This document shows, one piece after another, positions 1-10,084 of a stretch of 64,000 bases of DNA. The stretch lies in NCBI GenBank assembly GCA_963921195.1, contig OY992536.1:289993530-290057529 (forward strand). Direction: 5' to 3'. The DNA comes from Pegoplata infirma. Taxonomy: Eukaryota; Arthropoda; Insecta; Diptera; Anthomyiidae. The position numbers and the translations under genes are program-made. A model generated the notes under the pieces. That model had not been told where the DNA came from. It did not search any database and saw nothing but the letters and a program-made list of their open reading frames with translations. The stretch's first letter is position 1. Each line of letters starts with the position of its first letter.

Positions 1-934
1 CGCATCAATCTGTCATGCTGGATTTCTGAAAAAAATTTTGGATTACTTTTTATATTTTCCTAAAATTCAGAAAATTTTAATTTTTTCAATGTTTTTGCAA
101 TAAAAAATGTATTAGGCATGGGACGAATATGCTTTATAGACTTAATTAAAGGTATTGGCACCCTTTATCAACGACGTGATTAGTATTTGAAAATATATTA
201 TTATTTTGGTTTTTATAACCAGACAAAAATTCAAGAATTTTCACTTTTAAAAGCCTATATCTTTAAAAATAATGAACCAATTTCAATGAAATCTTTTTTA
301 AATTAAAGCTTATGTTTTGCTTAGTCATAATTGGTACACAAAATTTTTTTAAAAAAATATTTTATTTTTTGCTTAAATTTTACCCTATGATTTTTGGAAT
401 TTTAAAATTATTTTTTAGTCTGTTTTAAAAAAAAAAAGTTGTTTCATTGTAAATTCGAAAAAAAGAGTTAAACTGTTTTGCAAAAATACTTTGTTTGCCA
501 ATAATGGTTAAGAAAATGATAAGCTTTAATCTAAAAAAAATTTCATTGAAATTGGTGCATTATTTAAAATGATATAGGTACTTAAAAGTGAACATTTTTA
601 AGTTTTCATATGTTTATAAAAACCAAAATAACAAAAAATTTGCAAATGCTATTAATGTCATTTATAAGGGGTTCAAATACCTTTAATTTTGACCACACAC
701 CTTATTCGTCCCCTGCCTATTACATTTTTTAGAGCAAAAATTCTAAAAAAATTAATATTTTCTGAACTTTAAAAAAATATTCAAATAAAACAAAAATGAT
801 TTTTAGAAATCCACCATGACAGACCGATGAGGAATTTTATTAGCTAAATTTCAAAAAAAGAAAAACTAAAATCGGTTAAGAATTGCGACCTGTAGGCAAA
901 ATTGGACAAAAAAAGTCCATTTTTCCCCACTGTG
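1..934. mobile_element. Foldback element FB-T (Transib-like ends), left arm cut by the window
   Basis: The first ~420 bases are the inverted complement of ~430-930; for example the opening CAATCTGTCATGCTGGATTT pairs with AATCCACCATGACAGACCG near 809. The right end reads CCATTTTTCCCCACTGTG, so inverted the terminus is CACAGTGGGGAAAAA. A second, complete copy at 22,807-23,739 has the same arms. CACAGTG matches known Transib termini (and the RSS heptamer), which is established knowledge; the assignment is inference because no transposase is present. It abuts the GTCT microsatellite of the DIN-A copy to its right. Confidence 0.75.
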
Positions 935-1779
935 TGTCTGTCTGTCTGTCTGTCTGTCCGTAGAAAACACGCTAACTTTTGAAAGACTTTACAGAGGCTA
1001 CTGAAGTTTGGCATATATGTTTGTCATTTACCTGGTCAGGTTGGTATTGCAATCCAGCCAAATCGGTCCAGTGGTTCAAAAGTTATGAGCAGAAGAGTAA
1101 ATTTCGGCAAGGGTGTTTCGCGAATTTACGAGATAAAAAACACGATAACTTTCGAAAGACAATAATGAGACTACTGAAGCTTGGCATGTATTTTTGCCGT
1201 TCCTCGGGTCTATTTGGTATTAAATTTCAGCTCAATCGGTCCAGTGGTTCAAAAGTTATAAGCAAAACCCTGAATTTCAGATTAGTTTCATCTAAAATGC
1301 CACGTGTTTTAACAAGTTTTAAAAGCATTGGTGGTGACTAAACAATGCTTTTCAAACTTGTCTAATTTTAAAGCAATGCTTTTTAAGCTTGTTTAGTTTT
1401 AAAAGCATTGGTAACTTAAAAATTACATTCGAAAAAAATTTTACACTCAAAAAAAATTTTTACACTCAAAAAAAGTTTTCACAAAAAATTTTTTTTTTTT
1501 TTACAAAAATTACAATATTTTGTGTACATACATGTACGTGCATTCACTCAGAAATATTTTTCCAGTAAAAAAAAACATTACACTCAAAAAAAAAATTAGT
1601 AATTTTTCTTTTTTTAAAAAAAAAAATTACAAAACAAAGAGTTTTTTACTCCAAATAAAATATTTCTAATCAAAATTGTTAATTTTTTCACATTAAAAAA
1701 TGTACTAAACTTTAAAAAAATGCAATGTGGAGGGTATTCATAGATTCGGCAAAGTCGAATTTAACTTTTCTACTTGTTT
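935..1779 (+). mobile_element. DIN-A copy 1 (DINE-1/Helentron-like), 5' truncated
   Basis: It starts inside the (GTCT)n/GTCC microsatellite, continues with ACACGCTAACTTTTGAAAGA and the internal phrase GGTTGGTATTGCAATCCAGC, and ends with GGAGGGTATTCATAGATTCG..TCGAATTTAACTTTTCTACTTGTTT. The 3' end is shared by the copies at 10,085, 40,108 and 60,617. The open frame at 979-1341 is only this element read through. The 5' ~150 bases are missing, apparently because FB-T lies at or replaced the microsatellite. Confidence 0.85.
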
Positions 1780-2133
1780 ATCCTAATTTAATAAATTTCT
1801 TTATTTAAATAAACACCAAAAAAGTTGTGTCTTATGGACTTATGTATACAATTAAGATACGTCCCATTTTTTTTGTTCTAAATGTGCTGTAATAGTACCA
1901 AATTTTTTGTTTTTAAGCGCTTTCAAAGCGCTTTAAAATAGCAACGGCATACCGTTTACCGTGGTTCTCATTTTGGACGCTGGGAGAGTACTAAACTGTG
2001 ATGCTTTCCCAGCACACAAGCGACCATTAAAGGAACTTTGCCAGCGTTCTCCCGTTCGTATTTTTTGCCTGGGTAGCTGTAAATTTGGTAAAAGAGTGTA
2101 TTACTTAAGTAAAAAAAGTGTTTTTATATTTTA
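1780..2133. other. Intergenic; short imperfect repeats, no gene seen
   Basis: Mostly AT-rich. A less AT-rich patch at ~1,935-2,090 contains CGCTGGGAGA, TTCCCAGC and CCAGCGTTCTCCC in opposing orientation, which suggests the remnant of a small inverted-repeat element. The open frame across it (1,961-2,215) runs on into the next repeat and has no support as a gene. Confidence 0.4.
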
Positions 2134-2761
2134 CACAGAAAAAAATCTTCGATGGAAAAAAACAATTAAATATTTGCTCAGCTTAAAATTTGACATTCAA
2201 TTAAATTTTACTTGAATCAATTAACCATTTGCTCAAATCTGAAAAATTCACAGAATGACATTTAAAAACAAAAAATCTCATCATAGAAGGCTTCGACTAA
2301 CAATGCGATGAACGCTGTTGCGTTTTTTGTTTTAGTTTTCGTTAGTCGCCAAATAGCAAACTACGTGAACGCACACAAGACAAAGAAAAAAAAAATAACA
2401 TAAAGCATAAAAAAACTATTTTAAAAACAATTTAAACAAAAGATTGACAAGAAATACTAAAACTGTAATATATTGATTAACCATTCACTCAAACCAAGCA
2501 TTAATTTAATCCTAAATAACACAAACAATATTGATTTACGGCTCACTCAAATCAAGCATTGGTGGTTTAATCAAAAATAACAGAAAAATATCAATTAACC
2601 AATACTCAAATCAAGCATTTGTTTAATCAAGAAACAGTCAATGACTGACCTACAATTTTCGTGCTTGATCCAACAATTTTCCTCATTAGCTGACTTTTAT
2701 TTAAAATAATGCTCAACCTGGAGTATTTCTTGCTTGATCTAACAACTCATTTTTATATGTG
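2134..2761. mobile_element. J-type short-TIR element with internal tandem repeats
   Basis: The left end is CACAGAAAAAAATC after TTTA; the right end is TTTTTATATGTG followed by TAG, giving a TA/TA flank. The same CACAGAAAA start and a 2-bp flank duplication occur at 3,778 (TA), 9,447 (CA) and 47,013 (TG). The interior holds three diverged tandem copies around TTGATTAACC..CACTCAAA. No coding. Ends are assigned by eye. Confidence 0.5.
2469..2639. repeat. Three imperfect ~50-60 bp tandem repeats
   Basis: Units begin near 2,469, 2,528 and 2,589. Each has TATTGATTAACC or a variant, CTCAAATCAAGCATT, and a following TTTAATC segment. They lie inside the J-type element. Confidence 0.6.
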
Positions 2762-3105
2762 TAGAGAGTATAAAAGATTCGGCACAGAAGAATTTAACAC
2801 TGTCACTTGTTTTTTGTACATTTGTTAAAGAAATGGAACATTTTTATGTAAGAGTTTAAGACTTGGTAAAAATTTGTTTTGGTAAAAAAAAATGAGAAAA
2901 AGAGGAAAAACTCTTTTTGATGAAAAAAAAGTCACCAGCAGGTGAAATTTACAAATTGAAGTTACAAACCTTTTTGGTTTTAAGAAAATGAAAACAGTAA
3001 TTCTTATTTTCTTTTATTAAGACGTTCGCTTATATAGTCAAACTGAGATGGCGTCCTGCATCATTTTTAAAACTAGGTACCAGATTAATACATTATCATG
3101 TTAAA
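2762..3105 (+). mobile_element. Composite element C, copy 1, truncated
   Basis: It opens in the DIN-B-like 3' signature (AAAAGATTCGGCACAG..TTTAACACTGTCACTTG), runs through TAAGACTTGGTAAAAAT, GTCACCAGCAGGTGAAATTT and CTTATATAGTCAAACTGAGA, and ends at ACATTATCATGTT. The same order occurs at 24,728-25,702 and, inverted, at 16,840-19,294. The 5' half is missing and the GATGAAAA microsatellite is very short. Confidence 0.8.
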
Positions 3106-3777
3106 ATATACATTTACATTTTTAAATGTGTAAAATTATGTATTTAAAATCAAAATTTTCAATAAAGAATCAATGACCTTTTAAAGGCAAATTTATTTGA
3201 TTCGAAAATTATTTTAAGACCATTGACATAAAACATGCATAGAAAACGCACCCCTAGCAATAACAATAAAATCACCAAAATGTCTCTAAATTCCCAAATT
3301 TGTGAAACATATGGGAACATAGCATAATTAAATTCTTCAGCTAAGGATGAACCACTATCAAACTAAAGTATTTCAACTTTTTTAACAGAATGGCCATGCC
3401 ACCCCAGTCTACTATACACAAACACATATACATTTCTATATTAAAACATATACATTTTTTAGTAAATATTTTCTATATATTTTTTTTTTACGATAAAATC
3501 AATGTAATATTTTGTGTCTTGTTACAATTACCAATGTCATTTATACATACAAATGTGAAATATTTACACATTTGTTCTTTTTTATGTACTTGTATGTTTA
3601 TGTCAGTCTGTGTGTGAGTATGTGTAAAATCATTTTATGTACTTTTTGTATTTTAAGTATTTTTTTTTTCTCTTTACTGATTCAAGGATTTTATTTATTG
3701 TATACAAAGATCAAAAAGTATCAGTAATTTTATTTGTTTTTTTTCTGTAAGTACAGATCGATCTTGGGCTCTAATTA
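3106..3777. other. Unique AT-rich spacer, no gene recognised
   Basis: Contains a polypyrimidine-rich AACAG just before 3,390 and T-rich, CA-rich sequence. Short open frames at 3,390-3,727 are of low complexity. The last ~40 bases (TTTTTTTCTGTAAG..GGGCTCTAATTA) recur at 4,677-4,712, so the J-type element at 3,778 sits in a locally duplicated sequence. Confidence 0.4.
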
Positions 3778-4271
3778 CACAGAAAAAATTGAAAACGAAT
3801 GTCAATCAACAAAAACGCGGATTCAATGAATTTTTTAATTGAAACTCCTCCGATAAAGAAAATTGTTATATCAATCATCAAATTGTAGGTGATTAATTGA
3901 TTTCAATTTCAATGAATCATTTTTTCGATTTTGATCAAAAATTTGATCAATTTTTTATTTAAAGTCAATTAAAATAATGATTGATTTAACAAATGAATTT
4001 CAAGATTATGGAAAAATTATGCAGAAATCATATTTTTTGCTTTCCAACATGTTGCCGACAATAAAAAAAAGTAAAACCCTAGTATAAAGTATATTTTTGA
4101 ATTAATGTATTCAAATAAATTGAAGCGAAAAAAATCTGGTATGTTGAAAATTTGTAATTTGATAGTTAAAGAAAATAACAAAAATGTTGATCAAAACAAT
4201 AATTGACTCATTTACATTTTGTTGATCAATAGATTTAACTGAAATTTTTTATCCAATAATTTTTTGTGTGT
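3778..4271. mobile_element. J-type short-TIR element
   Basis: Ends are CACAGAAAAAATTG and AATAATTTTTTGTGTG (inverted CACACAAAAAATTATT), flanked by TA on both sides. The interior is AT-rich with repeated TTGATCAA and CAATTAA patches. No coding. Confidence 0.5.
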
Positions 4272-4511
4272 ATATATGTTATAAGGGTTGAAGTGGAAAA
4301 AATGCAGAAGAAAAATTGAAAAATTTCTAAAAATTAAAGACATATCTGGTATTCCAATACCGTTTTCAAACGCTCCAGTTAGTGTTATCATCAGTAGGAT
4401 TTTAAATGTCGGTTTGCCTTGTTAATGGAATTTTTTTTTAATATATGTGAATATTTGTAGTTTCTACAGAATAAATTCTGACAGTTTCCAATACTACAAT
4501 TCAATTTCTAG
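4272..4511. other. Spacer upstream of a possible exon
   Basis: AT-rich, no repeats recognised. It ends in TCAATTTCTAG, a reasonable splice-acceptor context. Confidence 0.3.
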
Positions 4512-4659
4512 CAATCTCAACCTCAGCTCATACTTTCTTTCAACTGTTTTGTCTCTTACATTATTTCGCAAGGGTTACCAACATGATCTGGAATTGTGGA
4601 CACAAATGAAGGAATTTGCTTTTTCAATTTCGGAGTCGCGCCTAATGGCGACATATTTT
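4512..4659 (+). CDS. Possible orphan internal exon, family unknown
   Basis: A 148-bp segment, visibly less AT-rich than its surroundings, is open in one frame. It is preceded by TTTCTAG and followed directly by GTAAGT, so both borders look like splice sites. The peptide includes LFRKGYQHDLELWTQMKEF and SISESRLMATYF, which reads like ordinary protein rather than low-complexity repeat. Entry phase is 2 and exit phase 0. I do not recognise the family and see no partner exon in the window, so it could be a pseudoexon or chance. A promoter or start codon cannot be assigned. Confidence 0.3.
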
Positions 4660-5173
4660 GTAAGTAAACTTATTTGTTTTTTCTGTAAGATCGAGTTTGG
4701 GCTCTAATTATATTTGTTAAACATTTTTGACAGTTTTCAATACTACAATTCTTTTTATGTCAGAAAAAATTTAAAGTCCTGCTTTTGAACACAGAGGATA
4801 AAAAAATACATTATTTCGGCCCTCCAAGGTGTGTTAGAGTGGATATAAAAAAATTGTGTTGTATTAATGAACTTCTAGTTTAAAGTGTCCCTCAAGTCTC
4901 TTAGCGAAAAATTTTTTCCTCTTTTTTATGTTTCCAAAACTCTGGATACTTTTTGGGTTATGTGTACTTGTATTGAGATTTTAGAAATTCAGTGATTTAA
5001 TGATTGTATTTGTTTAAACTTTTTTTTATGAAGTTAAAATTCAACATCTGATTTGATTTCATCATGTTTCAATATAAACAGGAAAATTTATTACAAATCA
5101 GTTCATTAAAATTTTAAAGAAATTAAAAACAAGTAAAAATATTTAAATTTTTCTAGGCCGACATTATAAATAC
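4660..5173. other. AT-rich spacer
   Basis: Contains GGTGTGTTAGAGTGGATAT (~4,829-4,847), nearly repeated at ~6,907, and otherwise no recognised feature. Confidence 0.4.
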
Positions 5174-5731
5174 TAGAGATGGGCACATGAGCAGATTAGA
5201 GCGTGATTCACGTGATTTACGCGTGATTGCGCGTGAGTGTGACTAAATTCAATTTTTTTCACGTGATTGTGAGTGGGAAAAAATTGCGAAAGTGAGTGTG
5301 CGGGAGTAAGATTTTTGCGTGAGTGAGTGGTCGTTAGTCGATTTTTTTGCGTGAGTTTGTGTGATTTATTTTCTCTTCATATCTCCTTTCGTACCAAAAA
5401 CAGCAACAAAAAACCTTTAAAAGTTGTCAAACTTAAGATTTCGTCCGAATAATGCAAACAAAAATTGTAAAATTTCACTGAACTTTAAATTTTGCTTAAA
5501 ATTTTTAAAATTTTTATTGTATAAATAAGTGTTTCGTGAGTGTGAGTCAATGTAAGTGTGTGTGAAGCTTGTGTAATGGCACCTGAGTGTGAGTTGCACC
5601 TGAGTGTGAGTTGTATTATGAGTAAGTGTGAGCAGAAAGTATATGCTCGTGAGTGAGTGTGCGTGACTCAAAAATTCTTGTCGTGAGTGTGAGTGAGTGT
5701 AAGTCGAAAATCACTAACTTGCCCATCTCTA
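5174..5731. mobile_element. Non-autonomous hAT element, GTGAGTG-rich
   Basis: Ends are TAGAGATGGGCA and TGCCCATCTCTA (perfect 12-bp TIR). Flanks are ATAAATAC (5,166-5,173) and ATAATTAC (5,732-5,739), an 8-bp duplication with one mismatch. Eight-base duplications and T/CAG-type ends are typical of hAT. The interior is dominated by GTGAGTGTGAGTG-like repeats; the minus-strand frame at 5,417-5,671 is these repeats read as codons, not a gene. Confidence 0.85.
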
Positions 5732-5770
5732 ATAATTACCCTTAACCATGCTCAACACATTTTTAATTTA

Positions 5771-7269
5771 AAACAAGTAAGAAAATTATACTCGGTCAAG
5801 ACCAACCATATAATACTGAGATGCAGTTTTGCTTCCAGCTGAGGTAGCACTAGATATGTCCAGTGTTCAACAAAAGTCTGCTTCCTTCGTGATTTTAAAG
5901 TTGTACATTCGAAGTTGTTGACCCAATGTTTTTAATTTCACTATAAGTGATCCACGCGTAAAGGGTGCAGAAGAGTCGGTGTAAGCCGCACCATAGACGG
6001 CGTTTGAGTTAGTCAGGGAATCGGGTGACGAAATAGATTAGTAGAAGTACTAAGTAATTCACGAGAATAGGTGGCAGGTGAGTTGGGTTAATACGAACGA
6101 TAGGTGGCGTTCGGGTTTAGTGGGTAATCGGGTTGCTAAATACGATTAGTATAAATACTAAGTAACTCACGAGAATAGGCAGCAGGTGAGTCGGGTTAGT
6201 ACGAACGATAGGTGGCGTTCGGGTATAGTGGGTGATCTGGTTGCTAAATACGATTAGTATAAATACTAAGTAACTCACGAGAATGGGTGGCAGGTGTCGG
6301 GTAAGTACGAACGATAGGTGGCGTTCGGGTTAAATGGGTAATCGGGTGGCTAACTACGATTAGTCTAAATACTAAGTAACTCACGAGAATAGGTGGCAGG
6401 TGAGTCGGGTTAGCACGAACGATAGGTGGCGTTCGGGTTTAATGGGTAATCGGGTGGCTTACTACGATTAGTCTAAATACTAAGTAACTTACTAAAATAT
6501 GTGGCAGGTGAGTCGGGTTAATACGAACGATAGGGGCGTTCGGGTTTAGGGGGTAATCGGGTTGTTAAATACGATTAGTATAAATACTAAGTAACTCACG
6601 AGTTGCTAAATACGATTAGTATAAATACTAAGTAACTCACGAGAATAGGTGGCAGGTGAGTCGGGTTAATACGAACGATAGATGGCGTTCGGGTTTAGTG
6701 GGTAATCGGGTTGCTAAATACGGTTAGTATAAATACTAAGTAACTTTCGAGAATAGGTGGCAGTTGAGTCGGGTTAGTACGAACGATAGGTGGCGCTCGG
6801 GTTTGATGGTGATCGGGTTTACTAGCTACAGGGTTAACTACGAACCAACTACGGCCTAGGAAGTAGTATGGAACAGGAATCTGGTCGGGTTATGGTATAC
6901 AACGTATCTTGTGTGTTAGAGTGGATATTTTCGGTGTAACGGCACGTTACAATACACTACACCAGTGCTTCCCGGAAAATGAGTTAAAACATGGACCGAT
7001 TGGATCTGTATTTTATAAATCCTTTAGTAAGTGTAAAAATACACTCACAAACCAAATTTGAGTGAAATAGGCTTCTTTTTGTTGCCAATAAACCGCTTTA
7101 ACTGAATATCGGTCGAAATTTTCACAAAATAATCCGATTATAATCAGATTTTTTGGGTTGTTAAATTACGCATTAAATACACACACAAACAAAATTTCAA
7201 TTAAATATTTTATATTTTAATGAAATATGAGGGATTTATTTGAATATCAGGAGGGTGGTTTGTATGGGG
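5771..7269 (-). mobile_element. DIN-D copy 1 containing a 108-bp tandem array; 5' end missing
   Basis: On the minus strand the 3' end is GGTTGGTCTTGACCGAGTAT..CTTACTTGTTTT (seen here inverted from 5,771). From ~6,940 to 7,269 the sequence matches the minus-strand DIN-D at 27,785-28,616 (CCAGTGCTTCCCGGAAAATG, CAATAAACCGCTT, TGGTTTGTATGGGG). Between these parts lies a tandem array. The 5' part of the element is replaced by an FB1-like palindrome. Confidence 0.8.
5955..6870. repeat. 108-bp tandem array, about 8 units, inside DIN-D
   Basis: The phrase CTCACGAGAAT recurs at about 6,060, 6,168, 6,276, 6,382, 6,489 (altered), 6,597, 6,638 and 6,746, a period of 106-108 bp with one extra 41-bp partial unit at ~6,601. 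Each unit contains GGTGGCGTTCGGGTTTAGTG, GGGTAATCGGGTTGCTAAAT and TAGTATAAATACTAAGTAAC. It is clearly less AT-rich than the surroundings. Outer units are more diverged, as expected for an array made by unequal exchange. Confidence 0.9.
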
Positions 7270-8064
7270 GATACGAAATTTTCTCCGCTTGTCAAAAAAT
7301 CTTTTAAAAATCCTTTGCGTATTTACACCATCACATCTTAATATTATCAAAAGATTTAGATTTTCTAAATTTTTTAAAGTCTTAAGTACCTGTCCTTTGA
7401 AAACACCTTCGTGGTAAATTTTTTAGATTTTTTTGGTAACCTCTTCAAACTCTATCGAATTTTTAGAAATACGGTACTTGTTCGTTTAATAAAATTTCTC
7501 TTGCTAATAACTTCTTCAAAAATGGTGCAAATTGTTTTTTTAAATTAAAAACTTTAAAAGGGTTCTATTATAAGATTTTTAAGTTTTAAATCTTAAATCT
7601 CATTTTTCAAAATTGTTGTACTATTTTATTTTTTTAAATTTTTTCTTAAAAAACTTCTATCGACTCTGCATTTTTTTTGCCCAATAAGATTGTGGGATTA
7701 TGATTATTATTATTTTAAATTGTTTAAACTCCCATTGCAGTGGATCCCACACCTACTGCTGTGGATCTGATATATAGATTGGAAAACTGCAATAATTTTT
7801 CTTCAAAAAATCAAAAAAAAAAAAAAAATTGTAATAATCATTATCATACTGGGGAAATACATTGCAGAATCAATAGAAGTTTTTCAAGAAAAAATTTAAA
7901 AAAATTGTGGAATCGATAAAAGTTTTCGTTGTCTTCTAAACAGGTCATTTAAAAATCTGAAAATTTGCCAGGAAAAAGTTTTTAGAAAGTATCCAAAACT
8001 CTTAAAAAATTGAGAAAATCTAAAAAAATATATTTTAAGTGACCGATTTGGCATAAAATGCCCC
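7270..8064. mobile_element. Degenerate FB1 foldback
   Basis: Left-arm phrases (CACCTTCGTGGTAAATTTTT, AATAACTTCTTCAAAAATGG) and the mirrored right arm match FB1 at 10,181-11,849. The right end is ATAAAATGCCCCGTATATAT, like the intact ATGCCCCATATAT end. The central part is shortened to ~7,680-7,850. The left TIR is not recognisable. Confidence 0.65.
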
Positions 8065-8575
8065 GTATATATAAAATGAACATGAATAATTAAAATTCTT
8101 ATTAAACTTTAATTAATATATTTATTATACATCCGATATTCTAATTCCAATTTGCCATTTTGTTAATAATCATATAAATAAATTAATCAATCAAAATCTT
8201 AAATGAATTTGAAATTTAAATTGAACACTTCTTGTGGAAATGGTCAGTAATTAAATTCTATACAATTAATGACCGTTAACAGAATGTTTTTGGTCATAAA
8301 ATTCTTTGTTTTATTCCTAAATTAAATTTATAAATTTTAGTAGATTTTCGTAAACACTTGTTATATAAGGGTATAATAAAAAATACTACATTAAAATTCA
8401 AGGTCATTAAAACTATTTAATATTTATCCTTTCTTTTGTATATTTTTTTGTGGTTTTTGAATGTATTTATATATCATGTTCAATCTAAATATCCTTAAAC
8501 TATAAAATTTTTTGCTATTGAATACATAAAACTTTTTTAACAAATTGTGTTGGTTTTTAACTTTTCTTTAACTTA
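8065..8575. other. AT-rich spacer, nothing recognised
   Basis: No repeats shared with the rest of the window and no credible coding. Confidence 0.4.
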
Positions 8576-9057
8576 CACTGAGAAAATAAAAAACATTTGG
8601 TGATGACGAATAGAAAACATGAAATACTTATATTTAAAATCTAAATAAAATAACCGAGCTCAAGATCTGTTGTTGTTGTAAATTATCTTTATTTTACTTC
8701 TCTAATATTTCGAAATTCATCGAATTTTATCATCAGGGGACAGTGTTAAAAAATTACACAAACACAAATAAACTTAAAGCTACTTCTATTCACACTATGC
8801 ACTTCCAACCAACAATGTGAATAGAAGTAGCTTAAAGTTTATTTGTGTTTGTGTTATTTTTTAACACTGTCCCCTGATGATGAAATTCGATGAATTTCGA
8901 AATATTAGAGAAGTAAAATAAAGATTATTTACAACAACAACAGACCTCGAGCTCGGTTATTTTATTTATATTACAAATTAAAGGTCGAATAAATACAACA
9001 TTAAATTTATATTTAAAATCTTTAAGACACATTTATTTTTAAACTTTTCTGTCAGTG
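8576..9057. mobile_element. CACTG-ended TIR element with a foldback inside
   Basis: Ends are CACTGAGAAAATAA and TTTTCTGTCAGTG, flanked by TA on both sides (8,574-8,575; 9,058-9,059). It holds the palindrome at 8,654-8,956. Assignment to a superfamily is open. Confidence 0.45.
8654..8956. mobile_element. Near-perfect 303-bp palindrome (foldback MITE)
   Basis: Starts CCGAGCTCAAGATCTGTTG and ends CAGACCTCGAGCTCGG. The arms of ~142 bp (8,654-8,795 and 8,814-8,956) differ at only a few positions, and the spacer is ~18 bases around TGCACTTCCAACC. The first ~12 flanking bases (AAATAAAATAA / TTATTTTATTT) also pair. High arm identity suggests a young insertion or ongoing arm correction. Confidence 0.85.
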
Positions 9058-9446
9058 TATTTTTCTTTTTCTCATTTCTTTCTAAACAACCAACAAAAGT
9101 ATTAATTTAGGGTTACTTAAGGGTTTTTCCTACTTAAAGATTAAGATTTATTTGTTTTTCTTTAAAAGCTAAAGAGTGAGTAGATTCAGCAAATATGTAT
9201 TTTCATTTAACAAAAACACAAACTCTTATAATTTTCTTAACCCCTCCACAAATTTGTGGTTTTAAAACTAAATTCATGTTTTTTTGTAATTTTGTTTTTA
9301 CTTTTTTGTTTAAATATTGTAAAAAAAATTTAACCTTTCTTATTAAAAACAAATGAGAGCATTAAATCCGGCTGTGTCGAATTTTTTATACCTTTTAAAT
9401 TGTTAACAAACAATTTTAAAATAAAAATTATAATAAAAAATTCTCA
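9058..9446. other. AT-rich spacer
   Basis: T-rich unique sequence with no recognised element or gene. Confidence 0.4.
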
Positions 9447-10084
9447 CACAGAAAATAATATCTTATATTTTATTTTAATTAAAATTTTAATTGTTTTTTT
9501 TTATTTAATATTAATTAAATTTTTAATTAATATAATAAATTATTTAATTAAATTTTTAACTATATTTTAATTAAGATTTTAATTCTTTTTTAATTTGAAA
9601 TTAATTAAATATTTAATTAATATAATTATTTTTTAATTAAATTTTTAGATTACTTATTTTTTTTTTTTGTTTTGTTTTCCGTGTGTGTTCGAGTATGTGG
9701 TTTTCTCTTGCATTGTTTAACGCACAAAGCCCAAAAAGTATAAAAGATTTGTCGAAAGTTTTTTTGTTTCTCGTATAGTTATTTGAATTCTCATTTTGTT
9801 TATAATTTTATGTATATAAAAGGTTTATAATCATCTTTATAAAATTGTCTCACTGGCTATGCCTTTACGGCATATATATTTTTGGAAAAGTTTAAAGAAA
9901 CCTTTTTTTAAAACCATTGTATTTAACAAAAAAAAAAAAACGTTTTTTAAATTATTTAATTTTTTAGAAAATGAAAAATTTTAAATGTTTTTAATTTAAT
10001 TTATGCAATAAAAATTTTAATTCGTTTCCAAATTTTTTTTATTAAATTTTTAATTTTTATAATTAAAATTTTAATTATTTTTTT

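Noticed and set aside
1961..2215. 84-codon plus-strand frame with a GC-richer start
   Set aside because: It runs across the border of a J-type element, and its start lies among CGCTGGGA/TCCCAGC inverted repeats; more likely an eroded MITE.
5417..5671. 84-codon minus-strand frame rich in H, S and T
   Set aside because: Translation of GTGAGTG repeats in a hAT element.
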